Shown: one piece after another, positions 32,801-45,900 of the stretch | Numbering within the stretch: position 1 is the stretch's first letter | Layout: each line of letters begins with the position of its first letter | Origin: Marsupella aquatica | Lineage: Eukaryota > Marchantiophyta | Direction of reading: 5' to 3' | NCBI GenBank assembly: GCA_973895155.1 | Contig: OZ316898.1 | Coordinates: forward strand, 744,001-808,000 | DNA length: 64,000 nt | Program-made: the position numbers and the translations under genes | The notes under the pieces: generated by a model | The model's database searches: none | Told to the model about the DNA's origin: nothing | What the model saw: the letters and a program-made list of their open reading frames with translations, nothing else

Positions 32801-34439
32801 ACACAAGGGATAGGTTTGGGAGACTAAGCATGATGTTTGTTTGTAACTTTTGTGAGACAACCAGCAATACAATGTGTCAAGTGTCTGGTGTTATATTGAC
32901 TACATGTGTTATTCACAGTCTGACAGGAGTGAATCAAACAGATCTTTCCTGCAAGCCCAAAACTGCAATGTTTGTTCAATATTAAAGAGGTTATGGATTT
33001 CTGAAGTTTGCTCGTTGTGTTCAGTAGTATATGTGAATTTTGTAGACAGAAATAAAATATTGTGCACTATTAAAGGTTTTGCCATATGTAAATTTCTGTT
33101 ATTGCCCATTCAATACACAAGCATGGTATCTAATCATAATTCAAGCATTGAATCACCTAGTAGGGCTACTGGTATTCAATACCGTGCTTCTGTTATTGTC
33201 CATTTAGAATAGATTTTACTAAATAGTTGGCATGACGCTAATTATGATCAAAGTGCTCCCTTACAACCTACGAATAAACAAGACACCATACCATCTTCCC
33301 TGGAAAGAATGCCCAAGCCTCGTATTAAAAGACTATTTATGCTATGAATATTAAAAGACTATTTATGCTAGGAATACTCCTTTTATGCCACGGGTGCTTC
33401 TATTTCAATATGTCTCAGGTGTGAAGTCGACCACTGGGCCCTACTCAGGGGATTATTATTACTTTGTTTCTATTTTTTTTGGCTTGCACCCCATGATCAA
33501 CTTGTAGTCCTATGCCCTCATTATAGCATGCGCATCCTGGAACATGCTTGATATTTTGTATTATTGTGATATATAAATGAATCAAATAAGAGAATAGAAC
33601 TAGAATAAGACATGCAAAGAAAAAGCACACTGACCAATGAAAAGTACACTCAATGAAAAGTACAATCAAGTTGCTATGACACAAAGACACTAGGAGGTAT
33701 GCACTTAATTCAATGTGTTTTATTAATGACACTCAATTCAATAAAAACCATAAACTTAAGGAAGGTATGACGGCAACTTAAGACACCATGTGTTCAGGTT
33801 TGTTTAGAATCATTTTCTCTCTCATGAGAAGATTTAAAAACTTTGTTCAAGTGATAGAAATTAATGTCATCTGGATTAAAAAATGAAGAGGACTGCCAAA
33901 ATGAGTTCAAAATTCTCTAAGATACCAAAAATTAAAGGGGTTCAAAAATTAGATAAAATCTATATAATTCAAAATATGCCCCTTGATAAGGCACATTGAA
34001 ATAAAAATACATGACACAAAAATGATGAATAAGACAAAATCTGAAAAGTGCATTCACCATATAACTGTAGCAGCTTCAAAATTTGATATGTCAAATCAAA
34101 TATATCAAAAAGCACGACAAAAAGTGCCCAACTGGGAGACAGGATCCCAATAGCATGAGACCCAATAAAGGGAGGATATGGGAATTGGGTTATCCCATGT
34201 AATTTTTTCATGTTATGAGGGTAGGACACTTTATTGACATGCAAGCTACAGGCACCTTTTCTCAATAGTTGTGATGGACGGATAGGTATTGTAGACTGCA
34301 GGGTATTGGCTCAGGTGGGACTGTATAAATGTACAAAGTTGCTCAAGCCCTCGCTCAAGTCTAGCCAATCAGCCTATGCTACATCTGCCTACAAGCACTA
34401 GATGGCTATAAGTGACAATCAAAGGTATTGATGTGTGAG
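32801..34439. other. Gene-poor spacer
   Basis: AT-rich, with short ORFs on both strands and no motif. A short direct repeat (ATTAAAAGACTATTTATGCT) occurs at about 33325 and 33350. Confidence 0.4.
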
Positions 34440-34805
34440 TTGAAAGCTAGTGGAGATCAAATAATATACAAACTTTTTATATAAAAGTACCAAACAGAGT
34501 ACAAAAGAACAAACAAAAGAGGGCCCAAATGGACGAAGCCAAACCAAAAGAAATGAGCTATAAGGAACCCCTAAAAACCAAGAAAGAATAACTGAAACTA
34601 AGGAGTGAGCAATAGGGAACCCCTAACAACCAAGAAAGAGGAACTAAAACGAACCCAAATGGACCAAGGTCCTCATCATTCCTAGTAAATGTGGCAAAAA
34701 GCTAATGGTCCACATCAAGTATCGAAACTAAATCGACAAATGGGACTAGAACGTCCTCTAGGGGAGCTAGCCGCTACGGGGGCACACTAGCACCCATTGT
34801 AAGAG
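34440..34805 (-). mobile_element. 5'-truncated 3' end of a non-LTR retrotransposon
   Basis: The reverse complement matches the 3' end of the LINE-like element at 39570-39850. Shared words include GTGCTAGTGTGCC/GTGTTAGTGTGCC, GCGGCTAGC, GATTTAGTTTCGA, CTTGATGTGGACC and AAGTTTGT. It contains only the 3' non-coding part, inserted in the opposite orientation, which is typical of 5' truncation on insertion. Confidence 0.75.
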
Positions 34806-36359
34806 ATTCATGATAGATGGCCCGAGGTTGAGCATGCTGTAAGATGACTGAAAATGCGTTGGCGAAAATGCATGGTCAAAACCGATAGCGGGGGTCCGGT
34901 GGATAGTGTAGAGGTTTGATGTGAAAGACTAAAGTTGAAATCCTTGATTACCTAAGGTAGCTGCTGGAATATTGGGTGATTAAATATTGCACTCACACAT
35001 CCCTCCCTCAAATAATAATCATTTGAAAATTAGTTTGAGTACCCGTTGGTGAACTATTGGCTGTTTTTCCAACCATTGCTATTTCACAACTTGCCAGATA
35101 AATAGAAATTTTCAACATTTTCTATATATCAATCACAACCCATCCAAAAGGTTTCTGCTCTTTGTTTGTTTGTTTATTGAAGAGTTAGTTTTTGATTTCC
35201 ATCGTTTTTTACACTTGATTTCTATTGTTTTTGAGCCCACTTGTGCACAAGAGTACTCACCCAGGAGTTCTCAGCCCACTTGTGCACAACTGCACAATAA
35301 GAAGTCCATCAGTCCTGAGGAGTCAATCACTCAGTACTGACGAGTCAGTCCACAAGTGAAACACTGTGAGACATTGCTACAGCAAGAAGGCCAGTGGTGA
35401 GTCAGGGGCGTTGAGCAAAGTAGATGGACTTGAGGAAGGTAGGTGAACAGCCTGTTGTCAAGAGCAAGAAACCAAAAACCCAAGTGAAATTGAAGTATCT
35501 TGATTCAATATAAATGGGGAAAATGGATTGCAAGTGGGAAAAACCCCCTTGTTTGTATTTTTATTATAATCCTGCAAGAGCTTGTGGCCCAATAAGAATT
35601 AGAACTTGCCCAAGACGGTCAGGAAAAGAAGCCATTTATGAACTGGTTAAAAGCTGGAGAGCTTTTGATGGGATTGAACTAGACACCAGTTGGTCACAAA
35701 CCACCCCCACCTACCTGAGCTGACAACCAGGCCCCATTTGGGTTGTTCACGTTAAATATAGTGAACTCGTCCCAACACAGCTTGATTCCACATTATAAAA
35801 ATAGTTGTGAATAGTTTAAAAAAACCTCCCTACAGTAGTTAGAGTAGGCAGATGCAAACGGATGATAAGAGCTTTATAGCCATTTTTATTCTTGTAAGCT
35901 CTAGAGGCTTTTTCTGGATATACTTTTACCTGCCAAATATAATGGATTTGTCCCTGGGGCCGGAACACAATCGTCTAACCCCACAACACTGTCAAACCGG
36001 GAAAAAGAACTATACTTTATCACAAGTCGATGGGATAGAATGATTAGGAGAACAAAATCTATTTGTCAAGCCCTGCCAAACTTGGTACAATTGGGAAATT
36101 GTGCATGACTGAGTATAAAGCTTTCAAGCAAAGGATGGGCCAGTAAAACAAATATAATTTTATTAAATGTTGAGGTCTATGGAGGTTTCAATTTCCCTAC
36201 AGTCGGTGAGGTGTATCCTTGATGGACCCCTCTAGTTGAAAAACTTTACTTGATGTACTCCATGAAAGTTAATTAGAGTTAATTAACACTTTCATTTTGG
36301 GGGTTATAACACAGTGCCACAAGACAACAACGCCCAAACTTTGGGGGTCAAGTTATAAT
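34806..36359. other. Gene-poor spacer
   Basis: No supported gene. A plus-strand 69-codon frame at 35514-35723 has no motif or neighbours. Confidence 0.4.
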
Positions 36360-36515
36360 AAAACTTTCATGCGTCAATAAGGAAATTTTCAGGTCCCCGT
36401 CCGTAAAATTGTCATGGGTTCATAAGCAAACTTTTCAGCTATGGGGTCCATTTATTTATAATAAAATTGTCATGGGTCCATAAGGAAACTTTTCCAGCAA
36501 GGGGGTCCATCAAGC
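36360..36515 (+). repeat. Degenerate tandem repeat, about 60-70 bp, two to three units
   Basis: The words (AAA)CTTTCATGCGTC / TTGTCATGGGTTCATAAG / TTGTCATGGGTCCATAAGG are each followed by AAA(C/T)TTTTC and GGGGTCC, at about 36362, 36408 and 36467. Confidence 0.6.
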
Positions 36516-37537
36516 ATACACCAAATTCCTCGTAGTTGGTGCCCACAAGACTGTAGCCATCTAGAAAGTACTTTATCGTTGTCTACAGTTTGTCGTCCCC
36601 CGACAGAGGACGACATACTGTAGGTTGGTTAATGTTGGCTCGATGATTCCATCAACGGCTTCTCAACCTCCCCATTCCCCAAGAAAGCAGCGGCAGCTGT
36701 TTTTCCTAGAAAACAGCGGCGGCCAAATTTAGCTATTCCAGTCACGCTCTGACAGACTGACACCCATGCAATGCATGCTCGAATCATCTCATTTCGTCGT
36801 ACTTTTTCATCGGATGGATTGGTTGATCGGATGACATTCTCAAGTCTCACTTTTGCAAATGATGCTTTGAGTAGTTTGGGCATGGGCCACAAATTACTCT
36901 TTCCTAAAGAAGTTTCAAGCTTGGTGAAGACAAATATGCTTAGTAGACCCCCTTCTAAAAAAAGTTTGCTTAATCAACCCTCTCTATACTTTTCCCCAAT
37001 CTGGACCGTTGATGGACCTTTCGATCTCAGATCTGGACCATTGATAGACCTCAGGGGGTCGATCAAGTAACAAGTTTCACGGGGTCGATCAAGCAAATAC
37101 CTCGTTTTGTGAAGGACACCCCTCACTACTGTAGTTGGGGCATGGGGAGAACTTATCAATGGGTGAACTAAATGGGTGAACTAATTAGGGAGTCTCAAAG
37201 CCTGACAACAAAATAAACCTTCCTATAAGTCGAGTATTACAAAAACTCATGTAAAAGTTATGGACACCAATCTTTAACTACAATAAGGAAAGCTCCACGA
37301 GCTCAACACTTAACCCGTACCTTTCCTGCAAGTTTAGATGCATGTCAACAAATCTAGTACTCCAGAACCCTGGAAAGTCTCAACTAAAGGCACATCAGGT
37401 TTGTGCCTTATGTGGTGATGACTGCTACATTTGAGGTGGCCGGTGATGAAGAATGGAGGAAAAATAATATTGGTTATGAAACAGGTGAGGCCATAACTCC
37501 TGCCTTATGGTGCGGGTAAATGCTACCTCCCCCCATT
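36516..37537. other. Spacer, no supported gene
   Basis: A minus-strand frame (36629-36892) and overlapping plus-strand frames lack motifs. A short repeat GGGTCGATCAAG occurs at about 37060 and 37080. Confidence 0.35.
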
Positions 37538-37546
37538 TTAAAAATT

Positions 37547-37755
37547 CAGCTTTTAAATACATTGCCTTTATAGATGTTTGAATTTACAATACTGTCACTA
37601 TTTTTTTCATATTTACAAAAATATCATGGTTTTTGTATATAACTTGGTAAACTTGTCATCTGTATACAAAATCGTGACATTTTTATAAATACAGAAAAAA
37701 CAATGATAATATTGTGAATTAGAACATGTTTGGTGGTAAAGTAATTAAAAGTTGC
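37547..37755. mobile_element. Mutator-like MITE, copy 2 (9-bp target duplication TTAAAAATT)
   Basis: A 209-bp relative of the element at 31961-32179, same orientation, with matching ends (CA(G/A)CTTTTAA) and inner sequence. TTAAAAATT flanks it at 37538-37546 and 37756-37764. Confidence 0.8.
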
Positions 37756-37869
37756 TTAAAAATTTCATAACTAAGTCCCATAATTGGAGTTATGGGAAAT
37801 ACTACAAATTCGTAACTTTCATTGATGACCCAACTTTGAGACACCCTATTGATGTTCATTGATGAGACA

Positions 37870-39860
37870 ACTTTGAGAGTCGTGCATGGAGTCCAACCGG
37901 GTTACCCTCTGATCTTGCGCTTCCCCCTGGGTTCTTATGTCCAGCCGACGGTCTTCGAGTCCTTGGCTCCCCAGTTGGTACCGCCTCCTTTTGCTCATCT
38001 TTCATCGTTAATGCTCTACAGGCTGCCTTAGCCCCTACTCCTATGCTCCCTGAGTTAGCAGATTCTCAGGCAACATTTGGGATGTTGTTGAGGTGCATCC
38101 ACACTCGTGCATCTTATTTGGCTAGGACGCATCCCCCTACCGAGGATCTCGGGGGGGGGGGGTCACTTCCATGGAAGTGGCATATCATGTGCGACGAAGT
38201 ATAGGGCCATTTAAATGGTTTTGGCGGAAGACTTATTAAGTCTTCTATGGAAATATAGGGTTGTTTAATTGCAAAATGCATACGTGTCATCACATGATTG
38301 GTGCCGTACAACTTTCTAGAAAGTGACTTAGGGGGGTCATAAATGACCCAAACCGTCGCACGTGATGTATGACCCTTCATATAGTGACCCCCCTGAGCCG
38401 AGGATATTTGTCTCCACCTTCGAGCATTTGATGTCTCCATTCGTGAGACTTTGTCCTCTCTTTTAGGGTCGGGTACATTGCTCTCATCTCAGTGGCTTCA
38501 TCGACAGCTCAGTCTTCTTATATCTCAGGGCGGGTTTGGGCTTATTGAGCACCTTGCACCTTTGGCCTTTTGGGCGCGTGGGCGGCCGCCTACTCATTGT
38601 TGGCAAATTGTTTCTTTATTGAGGATCGACCTTTTTTACTTTTGTCTCTCATGGAGGTAGAGGACGGTTCCCTCCCATTTCAGGTTCTTTTGCGCGCAAC
38701 GCGGTCATCATTACCGGATCCGGTCCGTGCTGTGTTACCTTCATTTCAAGAGTGTTTATCCTTGGACCCCGTCCGTCTTCAGGCAGACCTTGCCGGGCGT
38801 ATGCACGCTTTCACCCTCTCCAGCATCCTCATCGAGGCACTTGACACGGACCAAGCTCGAATTCTTTCTTCCAGAGGGAAGGGCGAAGGGGGTTGGCTTC
38901 AGGCCAATCCAATCATTCCTCATTTGCGGATGTCTTCAGCGGAGTTCTCGACAGCCATGCATCTTTGTATGGGGCTGCCCCACCCACTTCTTGCTGGTTT
39001 ACCTCCCTCTTGCACTTGTGGGAAGCCTTGTGATGCCACAGGTGTCCATCTTCTTCGATGCAGTTTGGGCGGCGAAACCATGTTTGTTCATGATGCTGTG
39101 AGAGATGCGACTGATCAGTATCTCTCTGGCTCTTTGGTCAGTGTGCGGCGGGAGGTGGTGCTCGAGTTACCTGGTCCTCCATCACAATGGTTACGGGTGG
39201 ATCTTACCATGGTCCGTGAGGGTCAACGTACTTTGGCAGATGTTGTAACTTGGCAAACCCATTGCCCCAAGACATCATTGGGTCAGCGGCAACAACGGCA
39301 GGGGCAGCGGCATCACGAGCGGCAACAACAAAGGAGGCCAAATATGCTGCCTGAGCTTCATCTGATAGCTTTCTCCCCCTTGCTCTTGAGATATTTGGGC
39401 ATCTCCACCATCAATTCAACGGGCTTCTTCGACAAGCTGCTCGGGATGTTCATGGCCGGGTGGGTCCTACCAGACCCCCGCTATCTGTACCCCGCACTTT
39501 TGCCAACGCATTTTAGTCACCTTACAGCGTGCTCAAGCTCGGGCCATCCATCGTCAATCTCAGACAATGGGTGTTAGTGTGCCTCCACAGCGGCTAGCCC
39601 CCCTAAAGGACATTTCAGTCCCACTTGCCGATTTAGTTTCGACTCTTGATGTGGACCTTTAGCTATTAGCCACACTAGCTGGGAATGATAAGGACCTCGG
39701 TCCATTTGCGGTTGTTTTAGTTCCCCTTTCTTGGTTCTTTCGCTCACTTCTTTTGCATTTGGTTTTGCCCACTTTGACCTCTTTTGGTTATTCGTTTGTA
39801 CTCTGTTTGGCACTTTTATGTAAAAAGTTTGTGTATATTCTATTAAAACGTGTTGCAAAA
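37870..39860 (+). mobile_element. Non-LTR retrotransposon (LINE-like), decayed 3' part
   Basis: Fragments of a reverse transcriptase C-terminal half are visible in three shifting frames. At 37900-38140 is DGLRVLGSPVGTASF, a LINE reverse-transcriptase tail motif. At 38405-38600 is a 'thumb' segment with SQGGFGLIEHLAPLAFWA. At 38570-39577 is a 335-codon frame with CTCGKPCDATGVHLLRC (Cys/His cluster) and WLRVDLTMVREG...LADVV, which resembles a PD-(D/E)xK endonuclease-type tail. The frame then shifts (KEAKYA..FLPLALEIFGH). The 3' non-coding part (39580-39860) matches 34440-34805 in reverse. A 250-bp MITE splits the coding part at 38148. The element is dead. Confidence 0.7.
38148..38397. mobile_element. 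MITE with 8-bp target duplication, copy 1
   Basis: A 250-bp element with ends CTCGGGGG...GGTCACT and AGTGACCCCCCTGAG. CCGAGGAT lies on both sides (38140-38147 and 38398-38405). A 12-base G run sits at the left end. The second copy is at 52963-53305. An 8-bp duplication suggests a hAT-like origin, but the ends are not clearly those of hAT. It interrupts the reverse-transcriptase remnant. Confidence 0.88.
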
Positions 39861-40214
39861 GGTCAAGAGTTTGTTTACAGGTCAGATCTCAGATAGAACT
39901 TTAAAAGATATACCAGAGTCTATTTAGACATTCTTTGCCGGTCCATCCAAGTTTTGGAAACTGATCCAGGTTTCACATCAATCCCCTAGGTCCATCCAGG
40001 TTTATTTGTCTAATCCCCTTTCTAACTCTCAATATTATGATATTTTTTGGCCTTAAATAAATGACCATAACTTTCTTTAGGTTGTGAAATTATTAAATAT
40101 TTTCTCTAGTCTCCAGAGTGACTTATGGTCATGACAATTCACTAATCTTTATGGCAAAAAGTTATGAACCATGAGTTTGGTAGTGCAACACCGTTTCTGT
40201 CCCTCACCCTAACA
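39861..40214. other. Spacer, nothing recognised
   Basis: AT-rich sequence. GGTCCATCCAGG-like words occur twice near 39950-40000. Confidence 0.35.
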
Positions 40215-40530
40215 AATCAGTAAAGATCCATCAAAAACTTAATAACGGTCAATCAAATTTGTTGCTTAATCAGTAAAGGTCCATCAAAAACTCAATAAAG
40301 GTCAATCAAATTTGTTGCTTTGATATGTCCTAGTGGGGTCTGAGTGAACTCTTCCTAAACTGGCAAAATGGAAGAAAACAAGCAACACAATTTAACAAAA
40401 AAGAAACCCAATCGGTGATTGTCCATAAAATTTGTTGCTTTGATAGGTCCTATGGGGTGGGCGTGAACCCCTCCTAAAGTGGGTAATGGAAGGAAACAAG
40501 TAACGAATTTCAACAAAGAAAAGGTGGGCG
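40215..40530 (+). repeat. Tandem repeats: 53 bp x2, then about 122 bp x2
   Basis: 40215-40267 and 40268-40320 are 53-bp units starting AATCAGTAAAG. Then two diverged units of about 120 bp begin with AAATTTGTTGCTTTGATA(T/G)GTCCTA (about 40303 and 40428) and end with GGAA(G/A)(A/G)AAACAAG. Confidence 0.8.
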
Positions 40531-42990
40531 AAAACTTTTCAGAGAGACCTGGAATCTAGCGAATTTTGGCCACTAAATAAAAAAGATGGATCAGGTGGGA
40601 TGATTGGAGACTGTCGTCTTGGAGTGTGTAATCGACACTGCGCCGCCAGATCGATCTCTCATCATCATCTCCCTTCCCCTCAATCTCGGGAGGTCGGTCG
40701 GCCCACTCATGATCCATTCTGATGAGCTTCTCTCGGGCTGGCTGGCTATGGCTGCCTTGTCTGTCGCTACGGTCGACGCTAGCTTCCGGTTGTTCCTCGT
40801 TGCGCTTCCAATGATTAGCGGTGGTGGAAATGAAATGGTTGGATCGCGGATCATCGATCCGTGATTGTGATGAGTATACTACTACTCTAGAGGCTATGGG
40901 GAGACTAGTGTTGTTACTTGTTGTTGAGAATGAAATGTCAACGGGGCCGCCATCCTGTCAGGTTTTTTAGCACTGATGTCTGATGAGTCGACGGGGTTCC
41001 AGTATTATTGGCCCGATATGCTAGCGTTGCGATGCGATGCGATGCGACGCGACGAGATTCTCTCTTTTTCCGTGCAGAGACCGTCATTCCGCGTGCCCCC
41101 ACCATTGTCAATTTCCCCAATCGCAAACATCAAAACAAAAGTAACTTGGGAAGCTTTTGAATTACTCACGGATTCCCAGACCCCGACCCTTAAATTTGCG
41201 TATGGGGTTGTGGACTGTAGCAAAGGTTTTGAAGATGTGGCTAGCTGTGCCTCGGGAGACGGGAACCGGTGGGAACTACTGTAGGTTTAGGGTTTGCCCC
41301 TCACATCGAAAAAGGCTTTCAATCTCATACGTTCCTCTTAGCCGCAGCACACACTGCGGTGAAGCATTCAAGAATATATAGTAGAGTAGATGAAAGCTTT
41401 TTATCGGCGAAAGCGTGCTGAAGAGGTTTCAGACACGGGGCGCGAGAGGTAGTCCAACTTTATTTACGGGATGCGCACTTTTACTACTTTGCATGAGCGC
41501 AATCCTGACGGCGCGAATGCATGGTACTGTTTTTCGAAAGTGTGTCGGGTGCGAGATAGACGGTAAAAGCCAGAAGAGGTTGTCCCAAAGAGTCGCCAGA
41601 AATCAGACCAGATGCTTTAGATAAACTTTAATCCGTCTCTCGCTCTCTGTTATCGAATGCACTGCGCCACACTCATGGCCTTCAGCTCAAAGGGCAAGTC
41701 TAGCGAACGGGAAGGCACCAGGCAGCGGCATCATCGTCCGGTAGCCGACCGTCATGTTGAATCGGCTGCTTTAGCTCCACTGGGGCTAATAATAATAATG
41801 TAGGAACAAACGTTGTAAGAACACAATTATTTCGCATCAACAATACCTCGGGCAATGCGCTTCACCGTATCGATGGAAGTTTCGAAAATTCAGATCTGCA
41901 ATGCCAGAAATATTCTGGAAATTCTTAGAAGCGGGGAATCGTATTGGCAGCCGAACGCTCATTCAAAACAACAAGGCCCGCCCGAACTGGACATGCAAAT
42001 TATAACGCAGTGGCTCCAGCTACAGTAGTTTGGGTTTGCTTTTGGGCTTGCTGGCACAAGTGCCAAGGCACTTAGGCACATCAAGGCTGTGCTGCAAATA
42101 ATCCTGGCAGAACTACTCGTCTTTTCCTCATGCCCGTCACAAAATCTTACGCAATTTCTCGATGTCCGTGCCGTAAGACAATGGAAAAAAAGGAAACAAG
42201 AAGACGACTCCTCGGTCTGTGGTCTGGTAAGGTTTAGAGTATTGTGGTAGGTTATGAGATTAAATTTTCCATGGGGACTGAGATCCGTGGCTATGAGTAC
42301 TAGTATTGCAAATCTTGCGTCGTGACACTTATTGGCCTCTATAAACCTTGTCCTTTGCGGAGACATTCCGTTCAGTCGAGTCCAGCATCATTCAGGCCAG
42401 AATCTCGATCGGCACCACCTGTGGATGTACTGTGTAGCTCCAAACTTTCCTCCATTTCCTCGTTAACGGATTCTGACGCGAGTTTTACGCTAACTGACGT
42501 ACCTTGGTGAGAGCTGAATGCACTTAGACTGATCAGGAAACCAACTGTTTCTCATACACGTCAATTCTGCGCACACTACTTTCTCGAATACTCCCCAAAT
42601 GCCTTCCGATATTGTTCTCATAACAGGACTCATTTGTATGTTGTATGTATATGAATGCTTCCCAGACATCAGGACGATTCAACTCCATTTGCTTATCATC
42701 AAGTAGAGGACTAAACAATGGCTACCACCTATGCCTATCTATGTGAAGACGTGCTGTCTCCGGGCTTGCAATTTGCGTGGCACAGGAAGCGGATCTCCGG
42801 GACCGACATTATTTACAGGAGGACGGGCAAAGTGATGTGTGGTTTCCTCCTGATAAGCGATGGCCAATGCAAGTACCTGCATTCATCGAATAGCATCAAT
42901 TGTTGGGTCCCCAGCAAAGATACTCGTGAAAACTGTAATCCTGCTATATGTTAGCTTAATAAGATAGGTGGATATTAAAGACGATGAAAA
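40531..42990. other. Intergenic, moderately GC-rich, no supported gene
   Basis: ORFs of 60-135 codons occur on both strands, often opposite one another, without domains. A GCGATGCGATGCGATGCGAC microsatellite lies at about 41031-41055. The 3' non-coding part of the FAS1-amidase gene probably falls near the right edge. Confidence 0.4.
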
Positions 42991-45900
42991 TCATGTGCAG
43001 ATTGAAGCTTGCACTACATTCTTGCCCAGCCTCTCGTGGTAATCGGTTTCAACAATGATGCAAATCTTCCTCCAAGGAAAAGTTGAGATCTTTTTCTCAT
43101 CAACATATCAAACATGCGAGAGTTCTGTAGTGTGCTGGTACCTCGCCATCACGGTGAGGGGCCGCATAAATTCCAGTCGTGATGGTGGTTCTTCTATTTG
43201 TCCCACCTGGGGGAGGATCAGTGATGTTCTTCAGTCCTGTTGGCACTACCATTACCGGTATGCCTACCAAGTTTCCAACAGAGACTTTCTCCCAATCAGT
43301 TGCATTCCCAATGAAAGCATCGATTTTCGCCTCCTGAAGACATTTCAGTATCTGTCGTTGAAGGATGCCTCTCACTCTCTGTGTCTGTTGTTTCAAAATT
43401 TCCAACATGTTTTGCAAGTCAGCTATAAGGACGGACAAGCAAAAGAATCATCATTATCAATGAAATTCCAAAAAGTCAGCAGATTGGGTTACCAAATTCA
43501 CACAAACCTTGTGTCTCTGACTAGATTGTTATGCAACCCTGTCTAAGATCTACTTCTCCTACTATATTCTTGGTCAAGAAAATGATCTAGCTAGGGTACT
43601 TTTAAGTTTGCGGGACCAATCACTAACCTGCACGTAGTCCACAGCTGAAATCAACCGTGCTCGACGGGTCTCAAGGGGCCATTGCCATTGTGCTTCATAT
43701 TCGTCGTCAAGGCCAGACCTTTGCCAATGGTCGAAGTTTGCCAACATGTCAACATCCATCACGAAATTTATCATGTCCTGAGCTGAATTCACAGTGTAGT
43801 TGAGGTCGAACTTTACCATCTCCACACCTCTGGAAGCCAGAACACGCACCACCTGCACAATCATCATGTTGTTGATGTCCAGAAAACAGCCCGTAGTAGT
43901 TACAATCTTGAGAACTTGCTCCACTGATAGATACTTCCTCACATGTTGAATTGAGCGTTATCGTGGATCTCCAGAATGAGCAAAGGGTATAAAATACAAA
44001 GAGCCAAGTAAGCAAGACGAGGATTTAATGACTTATTATCTCAGGATTCATAGGTCCAATTCCACACATGCATCAGAAAATGCAAAACATCTAAAAGCTA
44101 GGAACGTTGTGCTAACGATATAACTCGAGACCCTACATCTCATACGTGAGAACGATGTTCTCTGTCTCTCAATGAACCAATTGATACACCGGGGATATTA
44201 AAAACAAGTTTGTTGATTTCTCTTGTATAAAACGCCCAAAGTTTGAAGAAGTCGGAGATAGGACAGGAGACCAATTGTCGGGGCTAGGGAGTGAACGGCA
44301 TTATGCCAAGGCTGCAAAGAACCTTATCAGAGTTACGCTGGTAGGGTCGGTAAGGAGATTCAAAGCCACACATTTTCAAAATGAAGTCTGTTCGGTTTTA
44401 CAGGAATACCTTCAAGGATTGTCACCGTCAACTTTATACGTTTCAGAGCAATACCACTAGTCGGGTCTAGACACAGCCATCACCATATCGCCAAGAAGCA
44501 TTGCATCAAACAAATGAGAAAGCTAATGGTATGATGTGTGATCTACCTCCATGTCTGCATCTGGCAGGTAACCAACAACGAGCTTCGTTATGTCAATTTG
44601 AAAGGGGTCCTTCAACTGTATGTCCTTTGACGATATGTCATCAGGATCCCTTCCTCTGATGATATCCAAAATTACAGCACAATCAGCCGCACTCCTGCAA
44701 AAAGGTCCAATCTTGTCCTGAAAGACCACCCTTGTTAGATTAAAAAAGGGATGATATATTATAAAGTAATAGTTAATTCAAGCGTACACAGAGGAGCAGG
44801 AGCAAAATCTCGACCTACCATGCTAGCAGATAAGGCCAGCACCCAGGACCTTCCCACCAACCCAAAACTTGGTCTGATGGCAGTAACACCAGTTCGTGCT
44901 GCAGGGTATGTGATTGATCCTGCGGTCTCTGACCCCAATGCAAATGGGACATTGCCTAGGAACCAAAAGAATTTTCGAAGGTCACTGTCTGATTCAAAAA
45001 CTAGGGAAATACACACGACTGTAGCTCTGCTCATCAGCCATGACACTCTCAAGTGGGAATTTTAGAAGAGCTATCCTAAACTTATAGGACAAGGTCTATT
45101 TCTTTCTATTTCTTTTCATTACTTACCAGCACTAGTACTTACTGCAGGTCCAGCTGATGAGCCTGTGCTGCCCTCTGCAATGTTCCATGGATTCTTGGTT
45201 TGTCCTCCAAACCATATATCGTCATAAGCTAGAGAGCCTGCAACTAGCTTGGCTATCAGAACAGCCCCTGCGGCTTTTAATCTGTGCAGAAAAAAACACC
45301 ACAGATAACCCAGTTAATTGTCTAGGAATGATCAGAGAATTAAGGTGCGGAGGAACCCAACTCCTTGCGATAAGCAGCGGGCACAATTAGATGTGCACAC
45401 GCGCAATTCATGGTGGTCTGGAACTACTTCAAATAAACTCTAACCCAGACAACTCGGCCAGAGGATGCACCTTTTGTAAACCCATGCCTCCTCATTAATG
45501 ACCTGATCTCTAAAGGATCTGCTTCCCCAAGTTGTCTTATACTTAGGCACTGCGATAATGTCCTTCAATCCATATGGAATGCCATGCAAGGGACCTTCAG
45601 AACAAATTACAGTATGTGAGGCTCAGAGCTTCATTCCCACTGCAGTATTTGCATGCCAGCCATAGACAACAACCAAACTTGAGAAGAGTAGAGCTTGTCA
45701 TTTTTTCAACTAACAATGACCTTACCAAGATAGGTGCCCTTTTCCAGCAGGGTGTCTGCGGCTAAGGCTTGCTCATTGGCCAGTTCAGTTGTATATGTTA
45801 TCACTGCCTTCAGCCAAAAATCATATCTAGAAAACAACATTGTTGGGAACAGGACAAAAATAAGAAACAGAGTTTAGGAGTAATCACAATATGGAATACC

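Noticed and set aside
40591-40864. A gene at 40.6-40.86 kb
   Set aside because: Two equally long ORFs oppose each other on the two strands, with no domain, no splice context and no neighbour in phase.
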